From Mycolicibacterium litorale (lineage in GTDB: Bacteria > Actinomycetota > Actinomycetes > Mycobacteriales > Mycobacteriaceae): DNA of 64,000 nucleotides. The notes beneath the pieces were generated by a model that was given only the letters and a program-made list of their open reading frames with translations, ran no database searches and was not told the DNA's origin. The stretch covers positions 2,542,001 through 2,606,000 of the forward strand of contig CP019882.1 in NCBI GenBank assembly GCA_002007745.1. The letters are read 5' to 3'. Made by a program: the position numbers and the translations under genes. Below, piece after piece: positions 1 through 7,389 of this stretch (position 1 is its first letter; every line of letters starts with the position of its first letter).

Positions 1-448
1 CAGGCCGGCCAGCGGGCTGTCGGGCCAGGGCAGCGCCAGATTCGCCGCGAACAACGGCCGTCCGTCCACCGGGGCGCTGCGCGCCGCGATCCCGGCCAGT
101 TCGGCGGCTTGCGGCACGCCTGGAGTGTCATCAGCCAGCCCGTAACCCCGTAGCGCGGCCACCGCGGTGTCCTGACGGACCCGCAGCATCTCGGCTGGGG
201 TGCCGATATCCCAGATGCCGGGGATGGCCTTGGTCACCCGCTCGGTGGAGAAGTTGTAGAAGATCGCGGTGACGACCGGCGCCGGCACAGGCCCCAGGGG
301 GCGGCGCGGCCGGCGAAATAACCGCGCCAGAACCCGATGAAACCCATCTCGTCGAACACCGTCCGCACCCCGGCGCGAAATACGTGATGCCGTGCACCGG
401 CTCATATCGGTCGAAGAAACGGCGGGCCAGCGCGGGTGTTCTGCTCAC
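1..448 (-). CDS. SCO6745-family protein, C-terminus outside window, frame broken twice
   Basis: Read from a GTG at 448 (VSRTPALARRFFDRYEPVHG) this matches the start of the actinobacterial SCO6745 family, a helical protein of unknown biochemical role once grouped with MarR-like regulators. The frame is lost at a run of four C (368-371) and again at a run of five G (297-301). Adding one base to each restores a continuous protein (FDEMGFIGFWRGYFAGRAA, then VTAIFYNFSTERVTKAIPG) that runs off the left edge. Both breaks fit the homopolymer errors seen elsewhere in the window, so the gene is probably intact in the organism. No function can be assigned. Confidence 0.6.
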
Positions 449-545
449 TCACGCAGTCAACCATCACCGGTCGAACGGTCGTGTTGCCGGTGCTTGGTAT
501 CTTGCTGGCGGACGCGGGCCGGCGGCGTCTTCGAAGGAGATGACG

Positions 546-1304
546 ATGCGACGCACAGGTGAGCTGCCGAGGCTTGGCGCCGCTGCGGTTGCCGCGGTCC
601 TGAGCGGGGCTGCGCTCAGCGGGTGTTCGTTCAGCGTCGGCACCGGCGGGGCGCCGGCGGTGTCGAGGACCGACCTCGAGAAGGCCATCACCGAGCGCTT
701 CGAAGAGTCCGGCTACAAGCCGCAGACGGTCACCTGCAAAGCCGACCTGCCTGGTGAGGTCGGCAAGAGCACCCGCTGCGAGGTGATGCTGAGTAGCACC
801 AACAGCTTCGAACCCGTCGTGACGGTCACCAAGGTCGACGGCAAGACCGTCAGTTACGACATGACCGCGGCGGTGAACAAGGATCAACTCCAGAAGGCGG
901 TGTCCGGACTGATCTCGCAGGCGTCCGGTGTCACCGTTGACGCGGTCAGGTGTGACGACGGGCTGGAAGGTAAGCCGGGCGCCGAAACCCATTGCGACGT
1001 AACGGCTAACGGTGTGACACTCAAGCGTACGGTCGACGTGACGAAGGTTGACGGCCTGCTGATGAGTTTCCTCGTCATCCCGGTACTGCCCAAGGCCCAG
1101 GTGGAGAACTCGCTGCTGGACCAGCTCGGCGCCCAGCTCGGTCAACGGCCGGACTCCGCGGCCTGTACCGGCGATCTCGAGGGCAAGACCGGCACGACGG
1201 TGGACTGCACGGTGGTGGCCGGTGAGGAAACCCAGGACTTCACGTTGACGGTCACGACGGTCAACGGCGACCGGATCAACTACAGCTACGCCCCGAAGAG
1301 CTGA
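546..1304 (+). CDS. Lipoprotein with three DUF4333 repeats
   Basis: A 252-residue secreted lipoprotein. The start at 546 has AGGAG at 535-539; an ATG at 540 abuts that ribosome site and is less likely. The N-terminus is a signal peptide ending in a lipobox (LSGC). Three homologous DUF4333-type units follow, each with one Cys pair (TCKAD...RCEVM, RCDDG...HCDVT, ACTGD...DCTVV), so one disulfide per unit is expected. DUF4333 domains are common in mycobacterial envelope lipoproteins of unknown role. It is transcribed away from the flanking genes and appears monocistronic. Confidence 0.8.
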   Translation: MRRTGELPRLGAAAVAAVLSGAALSGCSFSVGTGGAPAVSRTDLEKAITERFEESGYKPQTVTCKADLPGEVGKSTRCEVMLSSTNSFEPVVTVTKVDGKTVSYDMTAAVNKDQLQKAVSGLISQASGVTVDAVRCDDGLEGKPGAETHCDVTANGVTLKRTVDVTKVDGLLMSFLVIPVLPKAQVENSLLDQLGAQLGQRPDSAACTGDLEGKTGTTVDCTVVAGEETQDFTLTVTTVNGDRINYSYAPKS

Positions 1305-1395
1305 CGCGGCCGCGGGAGGGCGGCCTCCAGGGGTGTTGCTGCAGACAGCGCATAGCGTCTCTGTCGCCCACACGAGCAGGCGGCTAGGGGAGTGA

Positions 1396-2208
1396 CTAGC
1401 CGGCTTCGATGTTGGCCGCGGCGATCGTCAGGAAAGCGCGGTGAAGGCTGTCCCTGCGACGGTCCTCGGGTACCACCAGACATGTCTGCAGCGGTGCGAT
1501 GTCCTCCATCGGTATGCAGGTCAATCCGGTTCGCGCTACCGATGCCGCGGCGGTGAGCGGCAGCAGGGCGAGATAGTTGCCGACCACGATCTGCTCGGCC
1601 TTTTCCTCGCTGATGCACGAATGGCGTTGTTCCGAGTCCAGAATCCTTTCGGAGGTGAGGTCACTCATCCGCAGCTTCTCTCGGTCGGCGAGCTGGTGTC
1701 CGGCCGGCAGAACGGCGGCCATGGGTTCATAGCCGATGCCGACGACGTGCATGCCACTGTCGTCGAACGGGCGACGCAGGTATCCCACGTCCGCGCGGCC
1801 GTCACGCAAGGGTGCGTCTTGGTCCCACCATCTGACTTGCAGGACATCGACCTGCACGTCGGGGTGATCGGCGGTGAAGGCCTGGGCCAGTGCGGACACG
1901 CGCAGGCCGGGAGCAAAGGCGACCATAAGCCGCTTGATCCCTCGATCGGTTTCGCGGACGCGTTGAAGTGTGGCATCGAACGATGCGAGCAACGTAGGTG
2001 CATCGTCGAACAGTTGCTGACCAGCCGGGGTGAGACGGACGGAGCGGGTGCTTCGATCGAACAGCGCGCACCCCAACGCCTTCTCGAGTGACTGGATCTG
2101 GCGACTGAGGACCGGCTGGCTGATGAACAGCGATTCTGCTGCGCGGCCGAAGTGCTGTCGTTCGGCTACGGCGACGAAGTAGCGAAGTTTCCGCAGATCG
2201 ACGTCCAT
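1396..2208 (-). CDS. LysR-family transcriptional regulator
   Basis: 270 residues. An N-terminal winged helix-turn-helix (LRKLRYFVAVAERQHFGRAA, then SQPVLSRQIQSLE) is followed by a LysR substrate-binding domain from about residue 90. It is divergent from the SDR/DUF2255 pair, with a perfect inverted repeat between them, the classic layout for a LysR protein controlling the neighbouring operon and itself. The effector is unknown. It is somewhat shorter than the usual 290-310 residues but keeps both domains. Confidence 0.85.
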   Translation of the reverse strand: MDVDLRKLRYFVAVAERQHFGRAAESLFISQPVLSRQIQSLEKALGCALFDRSTRSVRLTPAGQQLFDDAPTLLASFDATLQRVRETDRGIKRLMVAFAPGLRVSALAQAFTADHPDVQVDVLQVRWWDQDAPLRDGRADVGYLRRPFDDSGMHVVGIGYEPMAAVLPAGHQLADREKLRMSDLTSERILDSEQRHSCISEEKAEQIVVGNYLALLPLTAAASVARTGLTCIPMEDIAPLQTCLVVPEDRRRDSLHRAFLTIAAANIEAG

Positions 2209-2221
2209 GCCATAACCGTAT

Positions 2222-2243
2222 CAATTCCCGCAGATAGGAATTG
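2222..2243. promoter_or_regulatory. Candidate LysR operator between divergent genes
   Basis: CAATTCC at 2222-2228 and GGAATTG at 2237-2243 form a perfect 7-base inverted repeat with an 8-base spacer. It lies 14 bases upstream of the LysR start and 100 bases upstream of the SDR start. Position and symmetry fit a LysR recognition site (ATTCC...GGAAT, a T-N11-A variant). The assignment to this regulator is inferred from position. Confidence 0.55.
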
Positions 2244-2343
2244 GACGTTGGATATGGCGCCGGCGCAGGGTGGAGTTACCCGCCAAGCCGGTGCCGGCGG
2301 CAGTCAGATTTGCACCAACTAAAGGTGCCGAATAGGAGCGAGC

Positions 2344-3075
2344 ATGGACATCAACAACGCCGTTGTGCTGGTTACCGGCGCGTCGTCTGGGATCGGTGCG
2401 GCGACCGCACGAGCAGCGTCGCAGGCCGGTGCTCGGGTGGTTCTCGTCGCGCGACGCGAGGACCGGCTCCGCCGGCTGGCCGCCGAACTCGGCAATGCGG
2501 TGGCCCTTCCGTGTGACGTCACCAATCGCGCGGAGATCGAACGCGCCGTTGGTCAAGCCATCAATGAATGCGGCCGGATCGACGTTCTCGTCAACAGCGC
2601 GGGGCGCGGTCTGCAAGCGACCATCGAACATCTCGATGCCGATGATCTCCGAGCGACTTTCGAACTCAACGTCATCGCCCCGCTTCTGCTGATGCAAGCT
2701 GTGCTACCAGGGATGCGGGCGCGAGGTTCGGGCGCAATCGTCAACGTCAGTTCCGGCATCACCTGGTTCGATCTGCCGGGCTCGGCTGGGTACAGCGCGT
2801 CGAAGGCCGCCCTGCAGAAGCTCACCACGATCGCCCGCGCAGAACTCGCTGAAGCCAACATCGCGGTGTCGCTGATGTTCCCGTCGATCACTCGTACTGA
2901 GTTCGTCGCCTCCGTACGTGGCGATCTGACCGGGGCTCAGCACATGGAAGCAAACAGCGGTTTGACCCCCGACACCCCGGAGAACGTCGCCGGCGCGATC
3001 CTCGAGCTCATTCGCAGCGGCGCCGAGCGCGCCGATCGCGTTCCCGTCGAGGCCGGCGGAACCCTGGCGTCGTGA
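2344..3075 (+). CDS. Short-chain dehydrogenase/reductase
   Basis: 243-residue classical SDR. The NAD(P)-binding TGASSGIG lies at about residues 11-18, the structural NSAG motif at about 85, the catalytic Ser in VNVSSG, and YSASK supplies Tyr and Lys. Arg/Arg-Arg residues after beta-2 (VARREDR) suggest NADP preference. ATG at 2344 is preceded by GGAG. Its stop overlaps the GTG start of the DUF2255 gene by 4 bases, so the two are translationally coupled. The substrate cannot be told from sequence; the divergent LysR probably regulates it. Confidence 0.85.
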   Translation: MDINNAVVLVTGASSGIGAATARAASQAGARVVLVARREDRLRRLAAELGNAVALPCDVTNRAEIERAVGQAINECGRIDVLVNSAGRGLQATIEHLDADDLRATFELNVIAPLLLMQAVLPGMRARGSGAIVNVSSGITWFDLPGSAGYSASKAALQKLTTIARAELAEANIAVSLMFPSITRTEFVASVRGDLTGAQHMEANSGLTPDTPENVAGAILELIRSGAERADRVPVEAGGTLAS

Positions 3076-3443
3076 CCTGGACTGCGGATCAGCTTGCCGC
3101 ATTCGACTCTGTCCCCGAAATCGAGATCGCCGTTCGCCGCGAGGACGGGACGCTGGGTTCGTGGACGCCGATATGGGTGGTGTGCAACGACAACGATGTG
3201 TATGTCCGTTCCTGGTATCGCCGAGACACCGGCTGGTTCGGCCTGATCGTGCGGACCGAGCGAGCCCGGGTCCGCGTCCGGGGCGCGGAGGTCGACGTAC
3301 GAATCGAGGACATCGGCATGGGGTCATCGGCGCTGAGATCTCAGGTTGACAGCGCCTACCGCGAGAAGTATGGATGTCGTTGCGCTGCAAGCATGGTCAG
3401 CGAGCAGGCCGCGGCCACAACCCTTCATTTGTTGGTCGAATGA
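3072..3443 (+). CDS. DUF2255 family protein
   Basis: 123-residue protein starting at a GTG that overlaps the SDR stop (GTGA). The pattern (IEIAVRREDG, TPIWVV, DVYVRSWYRRDTGWF) is that of DUF2255, a small split-barrel-like fold related to flavin/F420-binding nitroreductase-type proteins. The family is recurrently found beside SDR and LysR genes in actinobacteria. Cofactor binding is inference from fold relatives; no catalytic residues are established. Confidence 0.7.
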   Translation: MTWTADQLAAFDSVPEIEIAVRREDGTLGSWTPIWVVCNDNDVYVRSWYRRDTGWFGLIVRTERARVRVRGAEVDVRIEDIGMGSSALRSQVDSAYREKYGCRCAASMVSEQAAATTLHLLVE

Positions 3444-3562
3444 GTGGCTGCGTTCCACGACGGCCCGTGGGCCATCGACCGTGCGACGATTGCGCCGGTG
3501 ATGTGGGCAGGCAGTGAAGTGGATTCGAAGTGACATGCCACGAGCCGTGGCCGCTCAGCCCA

Positions 3563-4711
3563 TCAAACCAGCCCCAAGCGGGGTATGCCGGTCCGCCAAA
3601 CCTGGCGCACGACAGGAGTTCCGGTGCTGAGATCGACGGCAGCGACATCGGCTACGAGCCCTTCAGCGATCTCGCCCCGATCGGTCAGGCCGACCAGCCG
3701 TGCAGGACCTTGCGTGACGAGGTTCATTGCGCCAGCCCACGACGTGCAGCCTTCGCGGACAAGACAGTAGGCAGCCTCGAGCATTGACGCGGGAAGATAG
3801 TCCGAGACCAGGGCATCGACGACGCCTGCAGACACCGCGGTTCGCGCCGACAACCATGCCAGATGAGACCGGCCTTGCCAGGCGTTTGGGGCGCCGAGAA
3901 CTACTCCCAATCCCATGCTGCGCGCGTGTGTGGCAGCTTCCATCGTCAGCGGGAATTCGGCGATCGAGGCACCCACGCGGGCCGCTTCGATCGTGTCACG
4001 TGGCGTCACGTCGTCGTGGGAGGCCAGGGTGATCCCCGCTTTGAGCGCGGCGTCGGCCACGCGCGACCGGGAAGCGAAGGTGTCGGCAGCGCGGGCGCAC
4101 CGCTCAGATGCCAGATTCTCCTTGCTTGTAGGAGTATTTGGATCCAACCGGAGGTAGCGCTCCCGCCAGGCGGCCTGGTCATGGGCGTACTGCCCGACGC
4201 CGGGTGCGTGCACCATGTACGAGGCGATCAAGGTTGCTCGGTTGTTGAGAAGCCCTTGGGGCAATGCCGAGAGAGTGGAGCTCAGTTCGAACCGCGCGTG
4301 CAGGTAGCTATCGGTCCGAAGCCGAAGGCGGTGCTGTTCGAGTATCCCAAGCCAGTGCAGAGGATCGACCAAGTCTGCGGATCCGGCCAGGTCTTCATCG
4401 ATCGTCACGCAGAAGCATTGCGTGGTGACGCCGTTGGATATCGCCTCGGTGTCGGCGTGCAGGAGGACGGCTTCCATGGGGAAATCCGTCCCTGGCCGTG
4501 GGTGTCGCCTGGTGTTGAGACCGTCGCTGTGCAAATCGATCACCCCAGGTACCAGGTCGAGCTCGCCCAGATCGAGGACCGTCCCGTGGTGCGGTTTGTG
4601 GTGCGTGATGGCGTCGATGACTCCGTTGCGAAGGGCGACGTAGCAATTCGTCATCTCTCGCCCGCCCACTAGAGCGCGACGTGCGGACAAGATCGACACC
4701 GAATCTGTCAT
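3563..4711 (-). CDS. phnM: PhnM-family amidohydrolase (RPnTP hydrolase-like), no C-P lyase nearby
   Basis: 382 residues from the ATG at 4711 (MTDSVSILSARRALVGG, a typical PhnM start); a GTG at 4786 gives a longer, less family-like start. PhnM hallmarks occur in order: HSDGL...PRPGTDFP, the LHARFEL segment, HAPGVGQY, SHDD, EFPLT, GAPN and SDYLPAS, covering the metal-binding His/Asp set. PhnM of the C-P lyase pathway cleaves pyrophosphate from alpha-D-ribose 1-methylphosphonate 5-triphosphate. None of phnGHIJKL is present in 64 kb, so the substrate here may differ. It follows an SDR gene after 120 bases, probably in one transcription unit. Confidence 0.8.
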   Translation of the reverse strand: MTDSVSILSARRALVGGREMTNCYVALRNGVIDAITHHKPHHGTVLDLGELDLVPGVIDLHSDGLNTRRHPRPGTDFPMEAVLLHADTEAISNGVTTQCFCVTIDEDLAGSADLVDPLHWLGILEQHRLRLRTDSYLHARFELSSTLSALPQGLLNNRATLIASYMVHAPGVGQYAHDQAAWRERYLRLDPNTPTSKENLASERCARAADTFASRSRVADAALKAGITLASHDDVTPRDTIEAARVGASIAEFPLTMEAATHARSMGLGVVLGAPNAWQGRSHLAWLSARTAVSAGVVDALVSDYLPASMLEAAYCLVREGCTSWAGAMNLVTQGPARLVGLTDRGEIAEGLVADVAAVDLSTGTPVVRQVWRTGIPRLGLV

Positions 4712-4831
4712 CGAATTCGAGTATGCGCCATTGGGCCGCTTCAATGAAGGAAAAGTCCACCGGCCCGGGTGGGTTGGAATGAGCACCGCGGTCGATACGG
4801 GATGGGTCTGGGGCGGTAGCTGATCGGCGGT

Positions 4832-5620
4832 TCAGGCTGAGGCCCTGGTGTATCCGCCGTCCACGTTGTAGGCCACCCCGGTGATCCACGCGCCGTGGTC
4901 CGAGGCCAGAAAAGCGGCGAGCGCTGCGACTTCCTCGGGCCGGCCGAACCGCGCCATCGGGATATCACGCCTGGCGACACTGTCCAACACCTCGTCGACG
5001 GTGGGCTTGCGTTCGTCCACCATGGTTTCTGCCATCCGCCGCCACAGCGGAGTGTCGATGCGCGCCGGGCAGATGCTGTTTACCGTGACGGCGGGTGCAA
5101 GCTCGTTGGCCAGGGTCTTTGAGAACGCCAGGACTGCAGCTTTCGCCGCGTTGTAGTCGCCCCGACCAGCCGGGGGTTGGTGTCCGTTCACCGACGAGAT
5201 GTTGATGATCCGCGCGTGCGGGCTTTTCAGTAGGTGTGGAATCGCCGAACGCGAGCAGCGGACTGCACTCATGAGGGAGGTTTCGAGCATTGCCGCCCAC
5301 TCGGCGTCGCCGGTACGCCAATCGTGACCCATGACCGAATCTCCGACGTTGTTGATCAGGATGTCGAGCCGGCCGTAGTGGGCAACCACCGCGGCTGTCA
5401 TCCTCTCGACGGTTTCCGTGGCGCACAAGTCGCCCTGGAAGAGGTAGGGAGTTTCGGCCACCGCACCGATGTCGCTCGCAGTTTCATCCAACGCATCGCG
5501 AGTGCGCGCGCCGATGGCGACGGACGCACCAAGCCCGGCCAGTTCCAAGGCGATAGCACGACCGATTCCCTTGCTGCCGCCGGCAATCAGGGCGACACGG
5601 CCCGCGAGGTCGAGATTCAT
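4832..5620 (-). CDS. Short-chain dehydrogenase/reductase beside phnM
   Basis: 262-residue classical SDR with AGGSKGIG nucleotide-binding motif (about residues 14-21), NNVG, catalytic Ser in INISSVNG, and YNAAK. The ATG at 5620 has CAGGAG five bases upstream. It is the first gene of the SDR-phnM unit. A TTGACTA-type operator 160 bases upstream matches the palindrome in front of the phnZ operon. Acting on a hydroxyphosphonate or other phosphonate intermediate is a guess from context; the sequence alone only says NAD(P)-dependent oxidoreductase. Confidence 0.82.
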   Translation of the reverse strand: MNLDLAGRVALIAGGSKGIGRAIALELAGLGASVAIGARTRDALDETASDIGAVAETPYLFQGDLCATETVERMTAAVVAHYGRLDILINNVGDSVMGHDWRTGDAEWAAMLETSLMSAVRCSRSAIPHLLKSPHARIINISSVNGHQPPAGRGDYNAAKAAVLAFSKTLANELAPAVTVNSICPARIDTPLWRRMAETMVDERKPTVDEVLDSVARRDIPMARFGRPEEVAALAAFLASDHGAWITGVAYNVDGGYTRASA

Positions 5621-5783
5621 AGCGACTCCTGATCACCGGTTGGGGCATTCCATACGTTGGAAACCCTCTTGCCGCAGAGGAAGTGACAACAAGCGGCAGA
5701 TCTCAGTCCAGATGTAGCGCTGTGTGAGACGAATCCGCGTCATGATCCACGCCTGTCTGTTTCGCTACGCTAGCCCGCGCCAA

Positions 5784-5798
5784 CCTGAGTAGTCAACT
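5784..5798 (-). promoter_or_regulatory. Operator/promoter for the SDR-phnM unit (TTGACTAcTCA)
   Basis: On the minus strand TTGACTACTCA (5796 down to 5786) matches the phnZ-operon palindrome TTGACTAGTCA at 10 of 11 positions. TTGACT can also serve as a -35 hexamer, with TAGCGT (TANNNT type) 18 bases downstream as -10. Binding by the GntR encoded at 5870-6685 would therefore block RNA polymerase. The rest of the 249-base gap 5621-5869 shows nothing else. Confidence 0.5.
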
Positions 5799-5869
5799 AT
5801 CTTTCACGAACGTGCTGGTCGTTGCTGCCGCGAGGGCCGGAAGCGCTCGGCGCACGCGTCAGCGGAGAG

Positions 5870-6685
5870 TCACACCGACCGCTTCATCTCGATGACCAGA
5901 TCAACGGCATCGGGTCGCAACCATGTCTGGCCGAACTCGACCACGCGGCCCGAGTTCGGGTCTTCGAGCGCGGCCGATAGCCGGTGCACCATCGGGGTGC
6001 CGCGCAGTTCGAGGTGGGCGGCGATATCAATTGGTGCCGGCCTCAGCTCGACTTTCACCCACGCGCGGACCGGCTCGATTCCGTACTTATCCGCGAGCAC
6101 CTCATGCAGTGATGCGGTCTCGGTGAGCCGCGAACGGAACCGCGGCAACAGATCACCGGGCAGGTAGCTGGTCGTGCAGCCGGCGATCGATCCGTCGACG
6201 AACCGGCGACGTAGGAGAATGAAGACCCGCCGACCCTTCGCAATTCTCAACCGGTCGGCCACCCACTGGCTGGCGGGGCGCTCTTGCAGCGATACCGTGG
6301 CGACGCTCGGCGATGCTCCGGCGGCACGCACACTGGCACTCCAGCTCGGCGATGACGTCTGGCTCACGACGTAAGGGAGCCGCCGTGCGACGAACGTCCC
6401 CTTGCCCTTGGTCCGGCGCACGATGTACCGACGCTCCAGCTCCTCCAGCGCGGCCTGCGCGGTGAGCCGGTTGATGCCGAAACGCTTTGCGAGTTCGTGT
6501 TCCGAGGCCACCGGTGATCCCGGCTCCAACAACGCCAGCTCGTGTTCAAGTGCGTTCGCGATCGTCTGGTACCGCGGCCGGGTGTCCTCGCCCAATGAAG
6601 TCCCCATCTTCGGCGTCGCCATCTGCATCGGTCCGGGAAAGTCCGGCCCGGCCAGCTTGTTCACCGAGCTTATCGCAACAGACAT
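5870..6685 (-). CDS. GntR/HutC-family regulator with UTRA domain (PhnF-like)
   Basis: 271 residues: an N-terminal winged helix (RYQTIANALEHEL, ASEHELAKRFGINRLTAQAA, RRYIVRRTKGKGTFV) and a C-terminal UTRA effector domain from about residue 115, including a GCTTSYLPGDLL segment. PhnF, a member of the same subfamily, controls phosphonate genes in several bacteria. It is divergent from the phnZ operon with a perfect 16-base palindrome between, and a second copy of the site precedes the SDR-phnM unit. It is therefore the likely repressor of both; the ligand is probably a phosphonate (inference). Confidence 0.8.
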   Translation of the reverse strand: MSVAISSVNKLAGPDFPGPMQMATPKMGTSLGEDTRPRYQTIANALEHELALLEPGSPVASEHELAKRFGINRLTAQAALEELERRYIVRRTKGKGTFVARRLPYVVSQTSSPSWSASVRAAGASPSVATVSLQERPASQWVADRLRIAKGRRVFILLRRRFVDGSIAGCTTSYLPGDLLPRFRSRLTETASLHEVLADKYGIEPVRAWVKVELRPAPIDIAAHLELRGTPMVHRLSAALEDPNSGRVVEFGQTWLRPDAVDLVIEMKRSV

Positions 6686-6758
6686 GAGGGCCCCCGATGC
6701 CTGGGCAAGGGGCGCCCCGTGCCAGCGCCCGGACGTTCAACAATGCTCGCGAAGTCCT

Positions 6759-6774
6759 ACTTGACTAGTCAAGT
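6759..6774. promoter_or_regulatory. Perfect 16-bp palindromic operator between gntR and phnZ
   Basis: ACTTGACTAGTCAAGT is a perfect palindrome, 74 bases from the GntR start and 50 bases from the phnZ start. TTGACT at 6761-6766 could be the -35 element of the phnZ promoter, with a weak TTAAGT 17 bases downstream. This would be a repression site sitting on the promoter. The same core recurs upstream of the SDR-phnM unit. Confidence 0.65.
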
Positions 6775-6824
6775 CCAGCGGAGTTAAGTGGTGAGCGTTC
6801 TTGATCACAGGAAGGTGCCAACAG

Positions 6825-7382
6825 TTGCCCAGCCCACTCTTTTCCGTCTCAGACACCCTCGAGATTCTCGAGCACGCCGCGCAGAGCCCATACGAGGACG
6901 AGGCGGTCAACCAGTTGCAGCATGCGTTGCAGACGGCTCAGCGAGCGCGTGATGCCGGGCGCGACGATGTCGTCGTCGCGGCGGCACTCCTCCACGATAT
7001 TGGCCGTGCGCCAGCGGTTCTCGACCGTTACGGAGACGGCGTGCACGAGCAGATCGGAGCGATGTTCTGCGCGGATCACATCTCAGAACGTGCCGCATAC
7101 CTCGTCGGCCAGCATGTACCGGCGAAGCGATACCTCGTCGCGACGGACCCCACCTACGGCGACAGTCTCAGCCCGGCCTCGGTACGGTCGCTTGCACGAC
7201 AGGGCGGCCCGATGACGGCTGCGGAGGTCGACCGCTTTCGGGCGCACGAACTCCATCGGGAAGCGACCGATCTCCGCCGGTGGGATGATGGCGCGAAGGA
7301 TGCCTCGGCTGTCACCGACGACCTTTCGTCGTATGAGCCACTGCTACATCGGGTGTGGCGGCCAGTGATCGATCGAGCCTGA
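6825..7382 (+). CDS. phnZ: PhnZ-type HD-domain diiron oxygenase, phosphonate C-P cleavage
   Basis: 185 residues from TTG at 6825, which has AGGAAGG nine bases upstream and gives the normal PhnZ N-terminus. PhnZ cleaves 1-hydroxyphosphonates oxidatively to a carboxylate and phosphate with a mixed-valence diiron centre. Visible family residues: Tyr23/Glu26 (YEDE, the induced-fit pair), iron ligands His33 (QHALQ), His57-Asp58 (LLHDIG), the His of HEQIGA, the His of GQHVPAKRYL with its Lys, the Ser region SLSPAS, and RRWDD near 150. The His normally ending HDIGH is Arg61 here, so the preferred substrate may differ. No PhnY (Fe/2OG hydroxylase) is in the window. It is first gene of an operon with pta-like and transporter genes. 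Confidence 0.82.
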   Translation: MPSPLFSVSDTLEILEHAAQSPYEDEAVNQLQHALQTAQRARDAGRDDVVVAAALLHDIGRAPAVLDRYGDGVHEQIGAMFCADHISERAAYLVGQHVPAKRYLVATDPTYGDSLSPASVRSLARQGGPMTAAEVDRFRAHELHREATDLRRWDDGAKDASAVTDDLSSYEPLLHRVWRPVIDRA

Positions 7383-7389
7383 GTTGCCG

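Noticed and set aside
3444..3562. Terminator between DUF2255 and phnM
   Set aside because: Only short 5-6 base hairpins (GGCCC/GGGCC, GCCACG/CGTGGC) are present, too weak to call.
6759..6774. KstR2 operator at the phnZ palindrome
   Set aside because: The KstR2 consensus has CAAG facing inward as CAAGnnCTTG; here the halves are CTTGAC...GTCAAG, and the flanking genes are phosphonate-related.
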